Shown piece after piece: positions 1 to 7,541 of a stretch of DNA of 53,662 nucleotides. The notes under the pieces are model-generated. The model was not told the DNA's origin. It searched no databases and was given only the letters and a program-made list of their open reading frames with translations. Position 1 is the first letter of the stretch, and every line of letters starts with the position of its first letter. The DNA is taken from assembly GCA_944383885.1 (NCBI GenBank), contig CALWRF010000029.1:1-53662 (forward strand), read 5' to 3'. Made by a program: the position numbers and the translations under genes. Origin of the DNA: an uncultured Clostridia bacterium (GTDB lineage Bacteria; Bacillota; Clostridia; Lachnospirales; Anaerotignaceae).

Positions 1-97
1 CTTTATTGTTGATTTTATATTCTATATGACGATTTTTACTTTTTAACTCATATTCATTATTACTTGAAATGTAAGATTTATATATGTCCCCTGAAAA

Positions 98-304
98 TTA
101 TAAAAAGGGCTTAACTTTTTTATCATCGTTTTTTATATACCTAATGCTTCTTTCATCAGCAGGCTTTTGTGCCATAATGGGTATAAGCCACATATTCCCC
201 AGCATTTCAGCATTCTTTATTCTGCCTTCAGAACAAAGAACAGCAACACGTCTTTGAGAGATTTTCCATTTATCAGCTGCCTCTCTTGCAGACATGAACT
301 CCAT
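98..304 (-). CDS. Small helix-turn-helix (excisionase/MerR-like) DNA-binding protein
   Basis: A 68-residue protein that is almost entirely one winged-HTH-like domain. The N-terminal part (SAREAADKWKISQRRVAVLC, then EGRIKNAEMLGNMWLIP) has the layout of the HTH_17/excisionase family: helix-turn-helix, an R-I 'wing', then W-x-IP. Such orphan proteins of about 70 aa are common in Clostridia and are presumed DNA binders; their targets are usually unknown. I start at the ATG at 304 because GGGAGG lies 7 nt upstream; the ATG five codons earlier overlaps that Shine-Dalgarno sequence. It is monocistronic here and no partner toxin, integrase or Fic gene is visible, although the window edge is only 97 bases away. 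Family assignment is fairly sure; function is not. Confidence 0.75.
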   Translation of the reverse strand: MEFMSAREAADKWKISQRRVAVLCSEGRIKNAEMLGNMWLIPIMAQKPADERSIRYIKNDDKKVKPFL

Positions 305-508
305 AAAAATACCTCCCATATCATTAAGTAATATTGTATTCTAAATATGGAATAATGGCAATGTCAATTTCACATATCAACTTAATTTAAAAGGAATATT
401 TTTACTTTTCAGCAAACTTGCTTTTGATATTTCTAAAACACACATTCTGCCGATGCAATTTTGCTGTTCTGCATATTCAAATTAAGTAATGTTTTATTTT
501 AACCCTCA

Positions 509-566
509 AAAAAATAAAGGTCTTTGGCGATAAATGCTTATACGGCATTATACAACAAAGACCCAT
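509..566 (-). terminator. Rho-independent terminator downstream of the flavodoxin gene
   Basis: On the minus strand GGTCTTTG and CAAAGACC form a stem with a long loop, followed by TTTATTTTTTT. It lies about 50 bases after the flavodoxin stop codon. The rest of the 305-615 gap is A/T-rich, and I see no gene in it. Confidence 0.65.
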
Positions 567-615
567 TTGCTTTTAGATATGTAATTTATTTTCTAAAATA
601 TTTTGCTTATTAAAG

Positions 616-1122
616 TCAGCTTTTAATCCAGTTCAAAATATCCGTTTCGCTTTCTTGTATATATGAACCGCAAACAGCCAAACCTTTTTTAACTTGGGCG
701 CCTTTACACACATCAGCTATACTCTTTTCTGTCCCGCTTAAACCGCTTCCTTCGTGGGTACAGAAAGGATGAATAATTTTGCCTTTCCAGTTAAATAATT
801 CCAAAAACGTGTATACAGCCATCGGCATATCGCCCCAGTAGTTAGGATAACCCAAATAAATCTCATCATATTTATCCAAATTATCAGGAACGCTTACAAG
901 CTCCGGTCTGGCGTGTTTTCTCAAATCTTCCTGTGCCTGTTTAATGCATGTATTGTAGTCGGCGGCGTATGGAATTTTCTGGTTAATTTTAAAAAGCTCA
1001 GCTCCTTCAGCCTTTGCTATAATATTTGCAGCTTTTTCGGTATTTCCCACATCTACATAGCGGTATTGTCCGCCAAAATAATTTTCATCAGCTCTGGAAT
1101 AAAAAGCTACTAATTTTGCCAT
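616..1122 (-). CDS. Flavodoxin family protein
   Basis: A 168-residue protein with the flavodoxin fold: beta1 (MAKLVAFYSRADENY) leading to the FMN phosphate loop region, a central DEIYLGYPNYWGDMP segment matching the W/Y-containing 50s-90s loops of flavodoxins used as NAD(P)H-dependent quinone or nitro reductases, and a C-terminal GLAVCGSYIQ strand. It probably binds FMN and acts as a cytoplasmic electron carrier or reductase. The start at 1122 has AAGGAG about 9 nt upstream; an ATG nine codons earlier overlaps that site. It begins 7 bases after the stop of the decayed Fe-S aldo/keto reductase remnant, so it was once the second gene of a redox operon. Family call strong; substrate unknown. Confidence 0.85.
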   Translation of the reverse strand: MAKLVAFYSRADENYFGGQYRYVDVGNTEKAANIIAKAEGAELFKINQKIPYAADYNTCIKQAQEDLRKHARPELVSVPDNLDKYDEIYLGYPNYWGDMPMAVYTFLELFNWKGKIIHPFCTHEGSGLSGTEKSIADVCKGAQVKKGLAVCGSYIQESETDILNWIKS

Positions 1123-1129
1123 TATAAAA

Positions 1130-1381
1130 TCACTCCTTCTGTTTTTCAAATTCTTTTGCCATATCTTTAAGCAAAGACCTGATACTTAAATGCTGGGGAC
1201 AAGCCGCATCGCATTTTCCGCATTCAATACAGTCCAACGCCTTTCCCTTGCCGTTTACCGTATAAACCATGCTGTAATAATAATCGGCGTTCCAGATGTG
1301 GTGTATCTGTTTAGTATTCATTATGGCAAACATGTCAGGTATTGAAATATTTTCAGGGTATCCTGCTGTCCAATAACGGAA
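1130..1381 (-). pseudogene. Remnant of an Fe-S aldo/keto reductase (C-terminal tail only)
   Basis: The readable frame gives only the C-terminal 80-odd residues of an aldo/keto reductase of the type that carries two 4Fe-4S motifs after the barrel. The second motif, CIECGKCDAACPQHLSIR, is intact. The first, expected as CxxCRYCxxGCP, reads F-R-Y-W-T-A-G-Y-P: three of the cysteines are gone, each by a single base change from TGC. An in-frame TAA stands directly upstream (1382-1384), and no barrel sequence is recognisable before it. The next ATG (1333) would leave a 67-residue peptide. I read this as a decaying gene, formerly translated just ahead of the flavodoxin. A small expressed ferredoxin-like peptide cannot be excluded. 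Confidence 0.75.
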
Positions 1382-1548
1382 TTATATGCATGGAATTAAA
1401 TTCATTGAGCGGAATATATCGCAGACTTGAGCTTATAATAAGAACATTTATATAAGCTTCCTCCTTTTGCTGTTTGGAAATATTATAAAAAACATATTTA
1501 AGGCAATCAATTTTATTTACTCTTTTGTAGAATAAGTTTTTGTTATAC

Positions 1549-1580
1549 GAAAAGCGTTCCTGAAATAACGGGAACGCCTG
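1549..1580 (-). terminator. Terminator downstream of the first LysR gene
   Basis: GCGTTCC (1554-1560) pairs with GGAACGC (1571-1577); on the minus strand the stem is followed by a short TTTT. It lies 25-55 bases after the LysR stop codon. Confidence 0.55.
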
Positions 1581-1604
1581 TATTTTTAAAAAATATATTT
1601 TTAT

Positions 1605-2486
1605 TTATTCAAATTTGCTTTTTAATATATCTGCAAACTCCTCAATATAATATCCTGAGTTGTCTTTTTTCCAAAAAAGGCAATAGCTCCTTTTAATCTG
1701 CTCATCTTTTCTGTAAAGCGGAATTCTGCAAATTGACGTGCCGAAATTTAATCTCCGGCTGTTTCCCTCAACAGGCATAAAACCACTGCCGCTTATAACT
1801 AAAAGACGCGCTTCCTCTAAATTTTCGGCATATATAAAGTCCCCTTTAAAGCCTATTACTGTTTGATAATACTCCCGTTCAATCTCTCTTTGTTCCTTGG
1901 AAGAAACTAATATGCATGGAATATTTTTTAATTCATCAGCTGTAACAGAACAAAGGCATGACATGGCGTTCCTTGATGATATTTCAACATACATGCTATC
2001 TGTAGTTAAAACAATGTTGACATATTCGTCCGAAAAAATCCGGCGCTGGTCGTTAAAAACTAAATCTGCTTCGCCGTTACGCACAAGGGCAAATAATTCC
2101 TCATGAGTGCCGCTTAACAGCTGAACCGATATTTTAGGATACTTTTCCAGAAAATCCTCAAGAGCCGAATAAATCTCATAACCGCCATAACTGCGGAGAT
2201 AGCCGAATTTCAAAACCATTTCGCTTCCTTTGGCGATTTTTTCAGCTTCAATGCAAATCTGTTCATAATCGGCAATCAGAATTAAACTCTTTTTGTAAAA
2301 ATATTCTCCGGCAGGAGTAAGTGAGAATTTTCTGTTTTTTCTTTCCAAAAGCTTAAATCCCAACTCGTTTTCAAGCGCTTTTATCTGCTGTGATATAGCC
2401 GGCTGGGAAATATGGCACTCCTCGGCAGCCTCGGAAAAGCTGTTTTGCCTGACAACAGACTGAAAATACTTAATTTGCCGCAGCAA
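1605..2486 (-). CDS. LysR-family transcriptional regulator
   Basis: A 293-residue LysR-type regulator. The N-terminal winged HTH is clear (LRQIKYFQSVVRQNSFSEAA, then ISQPAISQQIKALENELG), followed by a linker helix and a periplasmic-binding-like effector domain. I choose TTG at 2486: TGGGAGGG lies just upstream at proper distance, and the resulting protein begins exactly where LysR proteins normally do. The ATG six codons earlier is itself part of the Shine-Dalgarno sequence. The usual divergent target gene is not obvious: upstream lies the 3' end of the vWA-MoxR-LRR operon, and downstream the flavodoxin/aldo-keto reductase remnant. It might regulate that redox pair, but this is a guess. Effector unknown. 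Confidence 0.9.
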   Translation of the reverse strand: MLRQIKYFQSVVRQNSFSEAAEECHISQPAISQQIKALENELGFKLLERKNRKFSLTPAGEYFYKKSLILIADYEQICIEAEKIAKGSEMVLKFGYLRSYGGYEIYSALEDFLEKYPKISVQLLSGTHEELFALVRNGEADLVFNDQRRIFSDEYVNIVLTTDSMYVEISSRNAMSCLCSVTADELKNIPCILVSSKEQREIEREYYQTVIGFKGDFIYAENLEEARLLVISGSGFMPVEGNSRRLNFGTSICRIPLYRKDEQIKRSYCLFWKKDNSGYYIEEFADILKSKFE

Positions 2487-2661
2487 TATATTACCCTCCC
2501 ACATAAAACTTTTATATATTAAAACTTAATTTTCCTTCTTTTTTGCATAAACTGATATTTTTTAATACCTGTTTATTTTAATATAATAATTATATATTAA
2601 AGCGCGGCTTTTATAAATGGGCAGCTTTTTTTCCATATTAATTTAAAACAATAACACAAGG

Positions 2662-3945
2662 CTATAAAGAAAGTATTTCATCTATTTCCAATTCTAACTC
2701 GCTGTTATCGCTCTTTTTTCCCAAATAATCCACAACATAGGCTTTGCATACAGGATTTTCTTCAAGGCTTTGCAGGAACAAATCCCTTGTAGCAGAGTTT
2801 ATAACTCCTTCACCTGCCAGAAATTCCATAACATCAACATTATTTTTACGGCACAAGGCAGGTATAAAAACAGATAAGTTTTCTTTTATATACACTAAAT
2901 ATTTTAGTTTAACACCGGCACTTAAAGTTTTTACATTCTTTAATGCGTAATTTATAAAATTGATTTTCTTTTTTTCATCTAATTCTGCCCACACATTTTC
3001 TGAAGGCGCCGCATAAATACTTATATCAACATTTTCGCCTAATCCTGATAGGGCAATAAAAGACTCGTCATCTAAATTTTCTGAAAGGACTTCCACATTC
3101 CTTAACTCACGGCAGTAGCCGAACGCATCCATGCCCAAATGGCAGACGCTTTTAGGAACAGTTATGCTTTTAAGTTTATAGCAGTCGAAAAAAGCGCAGC
3201 CGCCTATGCTTTCAATACCTTCGTTTAAAACAATTTCCTCAATACGGAAACAGTCTCTGAAACAGTTTTCTCCTATTTTTTTTACGCTTTTTGGAATAAC
3301 GACTTTTTTTAAATAAAAGCAGTATCCAAAAACCCTGTCGCCTATTTCAGTTATGCCTTCCGGCACACAAAACTCCTTTAAAGCCGGGCAGTTGTAAAAA
3401 ACGCTGTTTGAAAGCTTTTTAATTCTGCCGTCTATATTAATTTTATTCAGTTTTGTGCAGCCCCAAAACGCCCGTCCGCCTATTTTAGTTACGCTTTCAG
3501 GCAGCTTAATTTCGGTTATCTGACCGCAGCTGTCAAAAGACAGTTCTTTAATCTCCTCTATTCCTTCCGGCACAGTAAAAACGCCTTCTGCTTTTTTAGG
3601 GCATACCAGAAGTGTTTTCATTTCCTTGTCGTAAAGCACACCTGAAACGGATTTAAAAAACATGTTTTTATCCGAAACATTTATCTGGGTTAAATAAATA
3701 TCGCCGTAAAAAACATTATCTCCTATAAACTCCACTGTTTCCGGAATATTTACGGTTTTAAGTTTTGTGCAGGCTGAAAACGCGCCGGAATTTATTTTTT
3801 TTACGCCATAAGGGATATTAATAACCTCGGCAGCAGACTTAAAAAAGGCTGTTTCACCTATAACCTCTACGCCCTCTGGTATATCTGCTGTGCCGCCTTT
3901 TCCTGTGTATTTAACAACACAGCCGTTTTTTATATCAAAATCCAT
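2662..3945 (-). CDS. Cytoplasmic BspA-type leucine-rich repeat protein
   Basis: A 427-residue protein with about ten LRR_5 (BspA-type) repeats of roughly 23 residues between residues 15 and 310; the unit is close to L-x-x-I-x-I-P-x-x-V-x-x-I-G-x-x-A-F-x-x-C. A different, helix-rich C-terminal region of about 115 residues follows (INFINYALKNV to the end). Unlike most BspA-type proteins there is no signal peptide, membrane anchor or cell-wall domain, so it should be cytoplasmic. It starts 10 bases after the MoxR ATPase stop and is the third gene of the vWA-MoxR-LRR operon, which suggests a target-recognition or scaffold role for that ATPase system; this is inferred from context only. No convincing terminator follows. 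Confidence 0.85.
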   Translation of the reverse strand: MDFDIKNGCVVKYTGKGGTADIPEGVEVIGETAFFKSAAEVINIPYGVKKINSGAFSACTKLKTVNIPETVEFIGDNVFYGDIYLTQINVSDKNMFFKSVSGVLYDKEMKTLLVCPKKAEGVFTVPEGIEEIKELSFDSCGQITEIKLPESVTKIGGRAFWGCTKLNKINIDGRIKKLSNSVFYNCPALKEFCVPEGITEIGDRVFGYCFYLKKVVIPKSVKKIGENCFRDCFRIEEIVLNEGIESIGGCAFFDCYKLKSITVPKSVCHLGMDAFGYCRELRNVEVLSENLDDESFIALSGLGENVDISIYAAPSENVWAELDEKKKINFINYALKNVKTLSAGVKLKYLVYIKENLSVFIPALCRKNNVDVMEFLAGEGVINSATRDLFLQSLEENPVCKAYVVDYLGKKSDNSELELEIDEILSL

Positions 3946-3955
3946 TTACATCGCC

Positions 3956-5473
3956 TCAAAAATTAATATCAAGATTTTCTATACGTGTAACGATATCTTT
4001 TTGTCTTTCTGAAAAAAGGAGTTCTTTGTTATATTTAAAATACTCCTCACAGCCGTAACGGCTTATAAATGAAGAACTGTAATTGTTCATTGTAAGCTCT
4101 GTTATAAGTATTACTATTTCCTGACCGCTTCCAAATGATTTTTCGCAGAACCTGAAAACATTGTTCATGTCTTCTTTTGTTTCCTGAGCCTGTGATTTTA
4201 AGCTGTCGGCAAGAGTTTTAAAGTCGGACTTTATAATTTCAAGACATTCCCTTCCGTCTGAAACGCCGCCTTTTACAATTTTGCTCTGGGCATCGTTTAA
4301 GAACTTAATCACTCTTTCAAAATTTATGCTTTTTTCACGCGAAAGGGAATTTGATTTTTTAAGCACATGCATTTCATATTTCTGATTTTTAATGCTTTCT
4401 TCAATAATCTCGGTTACCGGCATATTGTTCTCGGAAATTTTAAAAGCTATGTTTTTTATAATGGCAATAAGGCTTTTAACCGCTTCCTCTTTTGATATAA
4501 CATTGGAAGTTTCTTCTGTAATTTTATCGTTTAAAAGACCCAAAAGTGCCATTCTTTCGTCAAACTTAGCGTTTTTAGCTCTTTCTGATATATCGCCTGA
4601 TACACTGCCGGTAAATATTTTATCTATTTCATAATCTGACTTATACTTATTGTAAAGGTCATAATACATAGCAAAATCTCTTGCCACGGCGCTGTTTTGT
4701 ATGTACTGGCTTATAAGTTTTATATCAACTTTGATATTCTTTTTTTCGTAAATTTTAATCATCTGGGATAAATCGTCCCAGCCTCTTGCGGTAACAAAGC
4801 TTTTGCCGCTTACCGTAGTTTCGACTTTATAGAAATTATTCTTCTTAATATCCAGATATGTTACAACACTGGCATGCATGCGCTTTTTTAATGCATATTC
4901 CTTCCATGAATCAAAATCCGGTTCAATATCTATTCTTTTAAGCCTGTCCCATGTGGCAATATCAAATTCCCTTACTGACTTATTGTACTGCGGCGGATTG
5001 CCGGCAGTTACAACTATCCAGCCGTCAGGCACTTTATGTCTGCCGAATACTTTATACTGCAAAAACTGGAGCATTGACGGAGCCAGCGTTTCGGAAACAC
5101 AGTTTATTTCGTCTAAGAACAATATGCCTTCTTTAACTCCTGTTTCTTCTATTAAATCGTAAACCGAGGCTATAATCTCGCTCATTGTATATTCCGAAAC
5201 ACTGTATTTCTCGCCGCCGTAATTTTTTTCTATTATAAACGGCAGACCCAAAGCGCTCTGCCTTGTATGGTGTGTCATGGAATACGAAACAAGACCTATC
5301 CCCATCTCCTGAGCTATCTGCTCCATTATGGCAGTTTTGCCAATTCCGGGAGCACCCATTAAAAATACAGGTCTTTGGCGTTCTACAGGTATTTCATAAT
5401 TTCCAAACTCGTCTTTTGAAAAATAAGCCGTTACCGCGTTTTTTATCTGTTCCTTAGCTTCTTTAATATTCAT
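3956..5473 (-). CDS. MoxR-type AAA+ ATPase
   Basis: A 505-residue AAA+ ATPase. Walker A GAPGIGKT is at residues 40-47, Walker B ILFLDE at 117-122, sensor 1 in TAGNPP near 156-161, and arginine-finger/sensor residues in DRLKR at 176-180. The ATPase core takes up about the first 260 residues and is MoxR/RavA-like; the remaining 240 are helical and not recognised. MoxR ATPases work with vWA-domain partners to remodel or insert cofactors into client proteins. The partner is directly upstream: the vWA gene ends 14 bases before this ATG, and the LRR gene follows after 10 bases. The client is not evident from the neighbourhood. Confidence 0.9.
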   Translation of the reverse strand: MNIKEAKEQIKNAVTAYFSKDEFGNYEIPVERQRPVFLMGAPGIGKTAIMEQIAQEMGIGLVSYSMTHHTRQSALGLPFIIEKNYGGEKYSVSEYTMSEIIASVYDLIEETGVKEGILFLDEINCVSETLAPSMLQFLQYKVFGRHKVPDGWIVVTAGNPPQYNKSVREFDIATWDRLKRIDIEPDFDSWKEYALKKRMHASVVTYLDIKKNNFYKVETTVSGKSFVTARGWDDLSQMIKIYEKKNIKVDIKLISQYIQNSAVARDFAMYYDLYNKYKSDYEIDKIFTGSVSGDISERAKNAKFDERMALLGLLNDKITEETSNVISKEEAVKSLIAIIKNIAFKISENNMPVTEIIEESIKNQKYEMHVLKKSNSLSREKSINFERVIKFLNDAQSKIVKGGVSDGRECLEIIKSDFKTLADSLKSQAQETKEDMNNVFRFCEKSFGSGQEIVILITELTMNNYSSSFISRYGCEEYFKYNKELLFSERQKDIVTRIENLDINF

Positions 5474-5487
5474 TGCCGCACCTCTTT

Positions 5488-6990
5488 TTAAATATCATTT
5501 TCGCCCAAAACAAGGCGTATCGCCCATGAAGGCACATCAAAATCACTGTAATTATCATCAATAAAAACAAACGCCGTGCTGTATTCCGGCTGCTTTGCGG
5601 GATACTTGCCGTATCCGTCGGTAAAATATATTAAGCCTTTAATATTAGTAATTTCTTTTGATTTAATAAGCTTTTCAACATAATCAAATACAGGTGTAAA
5701 ATCAGTACCGCCAAAACCTTTAAGCACCATGGTTTTCATATACTCATCAAGTTCTTTGGCGCTTGTTATTTTTTTATCCTCCTGAATTTTGCAGTCGCAC
5801 TGAATTATATGTATGTTTACTTTTGTAAAAAAGCTTTCGCTTTGTTTAAGTATGTTGTATGTTTTTGTTATAAATTTTTGGACAATATCGCCTTTAACGG
5901 AGCCTGAAGTATCTATGGCAATAACAAAGTCCTTTATCTTTTTTACTTCCTTATATTCCAAAGGCTCCACAAGGGGCATATTGCCGTACATTTCAAGACC
6001 GTAAGTGTAAAACACATAGTCAAACTCATCGTCATTAACAATTATTTCTTCGCCTAAAGAAGAAAACTGGCGCAGAAACTCTGTATAATCATATTTTTCA
6101 CGGTTGCATTCCCTTAAACTCTGGGTAAGTTCCCCGGCTTTATCGCCCCATTTTTTTGACATTGTTTCAATGTCAGTCTGTACCTGCCGGGATATATCCT
6201 CCCACATTTTGCTTAAATCCGATGAACCTTCGGAGCTGTTTTTAAGCGAATACTCTTCTGAAATTCCGCCGTCTGACTGCTGCTTTTCTTCCTCGGTTTC
6301 GGCTTTTCTTTCTATTTCTTCTCCTTGGTTCGGGTCTTTTTCATTTCCTAAATCTGAATTCTCGTTTTCGCTTCCGTCAGACTCTTTTTCTTTATAGCTT
6401 TCAATATCCAATTCATCGCTTTCCTGCTGGTCTTTTACGCTTTCGTCTTCTTCCGGCTCATCGCTGTACCACAAATTATGGTCGTCAAATTTAAAAGCAC
6501 TGTTCAGGATTTCTATTTCATCATTGCTTAAATTTTTATCTTTATAATAACGGTAAACCTTTTCGGCTGTTACAAATTTCAATTCATTTTTAAGCTTTGA
6601 TATTATTTTTTCCTTTTCCTCATTTATTGGAAGCCTTACGCAGTTTAAATCCATTTCATCAATTGCGGCTTCTACTGCTATGTCACATGCAACATTCCAT
6701 ATTTTTTTATCTACTTTGCCGCTTACAAACAAATGGCGCATTACACAGTGCAGAACAGCGTGGAGAAAATCATGGGTTAAGGCATTTTTATTCTTTCTGT
6801 AACTTAAAATAACATCTTTGCTGTTAAAATATATATTTTCCCCGTCAGTTGAAAAAACTTCCCCTTCCGACACATTAACAGTGCCGATTGCCCTGTCTAA
6901 AAATCTCAGGTTAAGTATTAAACTGTTTCTGGATAAATTAATAATATCTTCTGATATGCTTTTAATCTGGATATTGTCAGTTTTTTCCAT
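5488..6990 (-). CDS. vWA-like protein with putative metallopeptidase N-domain (DUF2201 type)
   Basis: A 500-residue, two-domain protein. Residues about 15-165 resemble the DUF2201 N-terminal putative metallopeptidase region, with a histidine-rich helix HDFLHAVLHCVMRH (H73, H77, H81, H86). Where a zincin helix has HExxH, this protein reads HAVLH (residues 77-81), so the catalytic Glu seems absent. Residues about 175-250 form a very acidic, Glu/Asp/Ser-rich linker. Residues about 350-500 are a vWA domain with a complete MIDAS site: D360-x-S362-x-S364, T429 in GGTD, and D458 in FTDG. It heads the operon with the MoxR ATPase and LRR protein. By family knowledge the vWA protein is the adaptor/client-binding partner of MoxR. 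A protease activity should not be assumed. Confidence 0.85.
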   Translation of the reverse strand: MEKTDNIQIKSISEDIINLSRNSLILNLRFLDRAIGTVNVSEGEVFSTDGENIYFNSKDVILSYRKNKNALTHDFLHAVLHCVMRHLFVSGKVDKKIWNVACDIAVEAAIDEMDLNCVRLPINEEKEKIISKLKNELKFVTAEKVYRYYKDKNLSNDEIEILNSAFKFDDHNLWYSDEPEEDESVKDQQESDELDIESYKEKESDGSENENSDLGNEKDPNQGEEIERKAETEEEKQQSDGGISEEYSLKNSSEGSSDLSKMWEDISRQVQTDIETMSKKWGDKAGELTQSLRECNREKYDYTEFLRQFSSLGEEIIVNDDEFDYVFYTYGLEMYGNMPLVEPLEYKEVKKIKDFVIAIDTSGSVKGDIVQKFITKTYNILKQSESFFTKVNIHIIQCDCKIQEDKKITSAKELDEYMKTMVLKGFGGTDFTPVFDYVEKLIKSKEITNIKGLIYFTDGYGKYPAKQPEYSTAFVFIDDNYSDFDVPSWAIRLVLGENDI

Positions 6991-7184
6991 ATAACCAAAT
7001 CCTTTTTTGAATTAGTTTATTTAATTCATATTTTATCAGAAAAGGAGCTAAAAACAAGTATATATATCGTCTTTTAGCAAAATATTAAATCAAGGCATAT
7101 TTATAAAAATCCATACGCGGCTTTAAATTAATATATTTGCAGCAAAAAATTGATTTTTTGCTTATTTTAAGCTCTTTATAGCCG

Positions 7185-7213
7185 TTGACAAGGCAAAAAC
7201 CCTATTATATAAT
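7185..7213 (+). promoter_or_regulatory. Sigma-A promoter of the aspS T-box transcript
   Basis: A perfect TTGACA (7185-7190) and TATAAT (7208-7213) separated by 17 bp, placed a few bases before the T-box leader. The 6991-7184 stretch before it is A/T-rich with no gene visible; it should also carry the divergent promoter of the vWA operon. Confidence 0.9.
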
Positions 7214-7220
7214 ACATCTA

Positions 7221-7470
7221 ATGGCAATGACGGAGAGAAGTAGCGCATTTCATCGCTTGCAGTGAGCCGGAGACAGTGTAAACCCGGTAGAATGAATTTG
7301 TGTGAATAACACTCTAACAGCCGCAATCCGAACCCGCTTTTTCGGCAGTAGGTGCGCCGCGCGCCAAGCGATATTTGGCAAATAAGAGAGACTGTTTAAT
7401 CAGTAAATCAGGTGGTACCGCGGACAGGTCTGTTCGTCCTGAAATCAGTTTGGGATGGGCGGATTTTTTT
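7221..7470 (+). promoter_or_regulatory. T-box riboswitch leader of aspS
   Basis: The T-box sequence AGGTGGTACCGCGG is at 7410-7423. It is followed by a terminator whose two arms, 7429-7440 and 7452-7463, pair along 12 positions (several G-U), then TTTTTTT. Upstream is a large stem I with an AGAGAAGTAG 5' side and a GTGAATAACACTCT 3' side, the usual specifier-loop arrangement. The most plausible specifier is AAC (7308-7310), an asparagine codon, flanked by GAAT and ACTCT; no GAC or GAU codon sits in that loop position. Uncharged tRNA would pair with the specifier and the T-box and prevent termination. T-box identity is sure; the specifier assignment is tentative because I could not fold the RNA. 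Confidence 0.93.
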
Positions 7471-7541
7471 ATTTGCGCAAAGATTTTTTAATCCAATCCG
7501 AAACTTAAAACATGATTAATATATAAAGCAGGGAGAGAATT

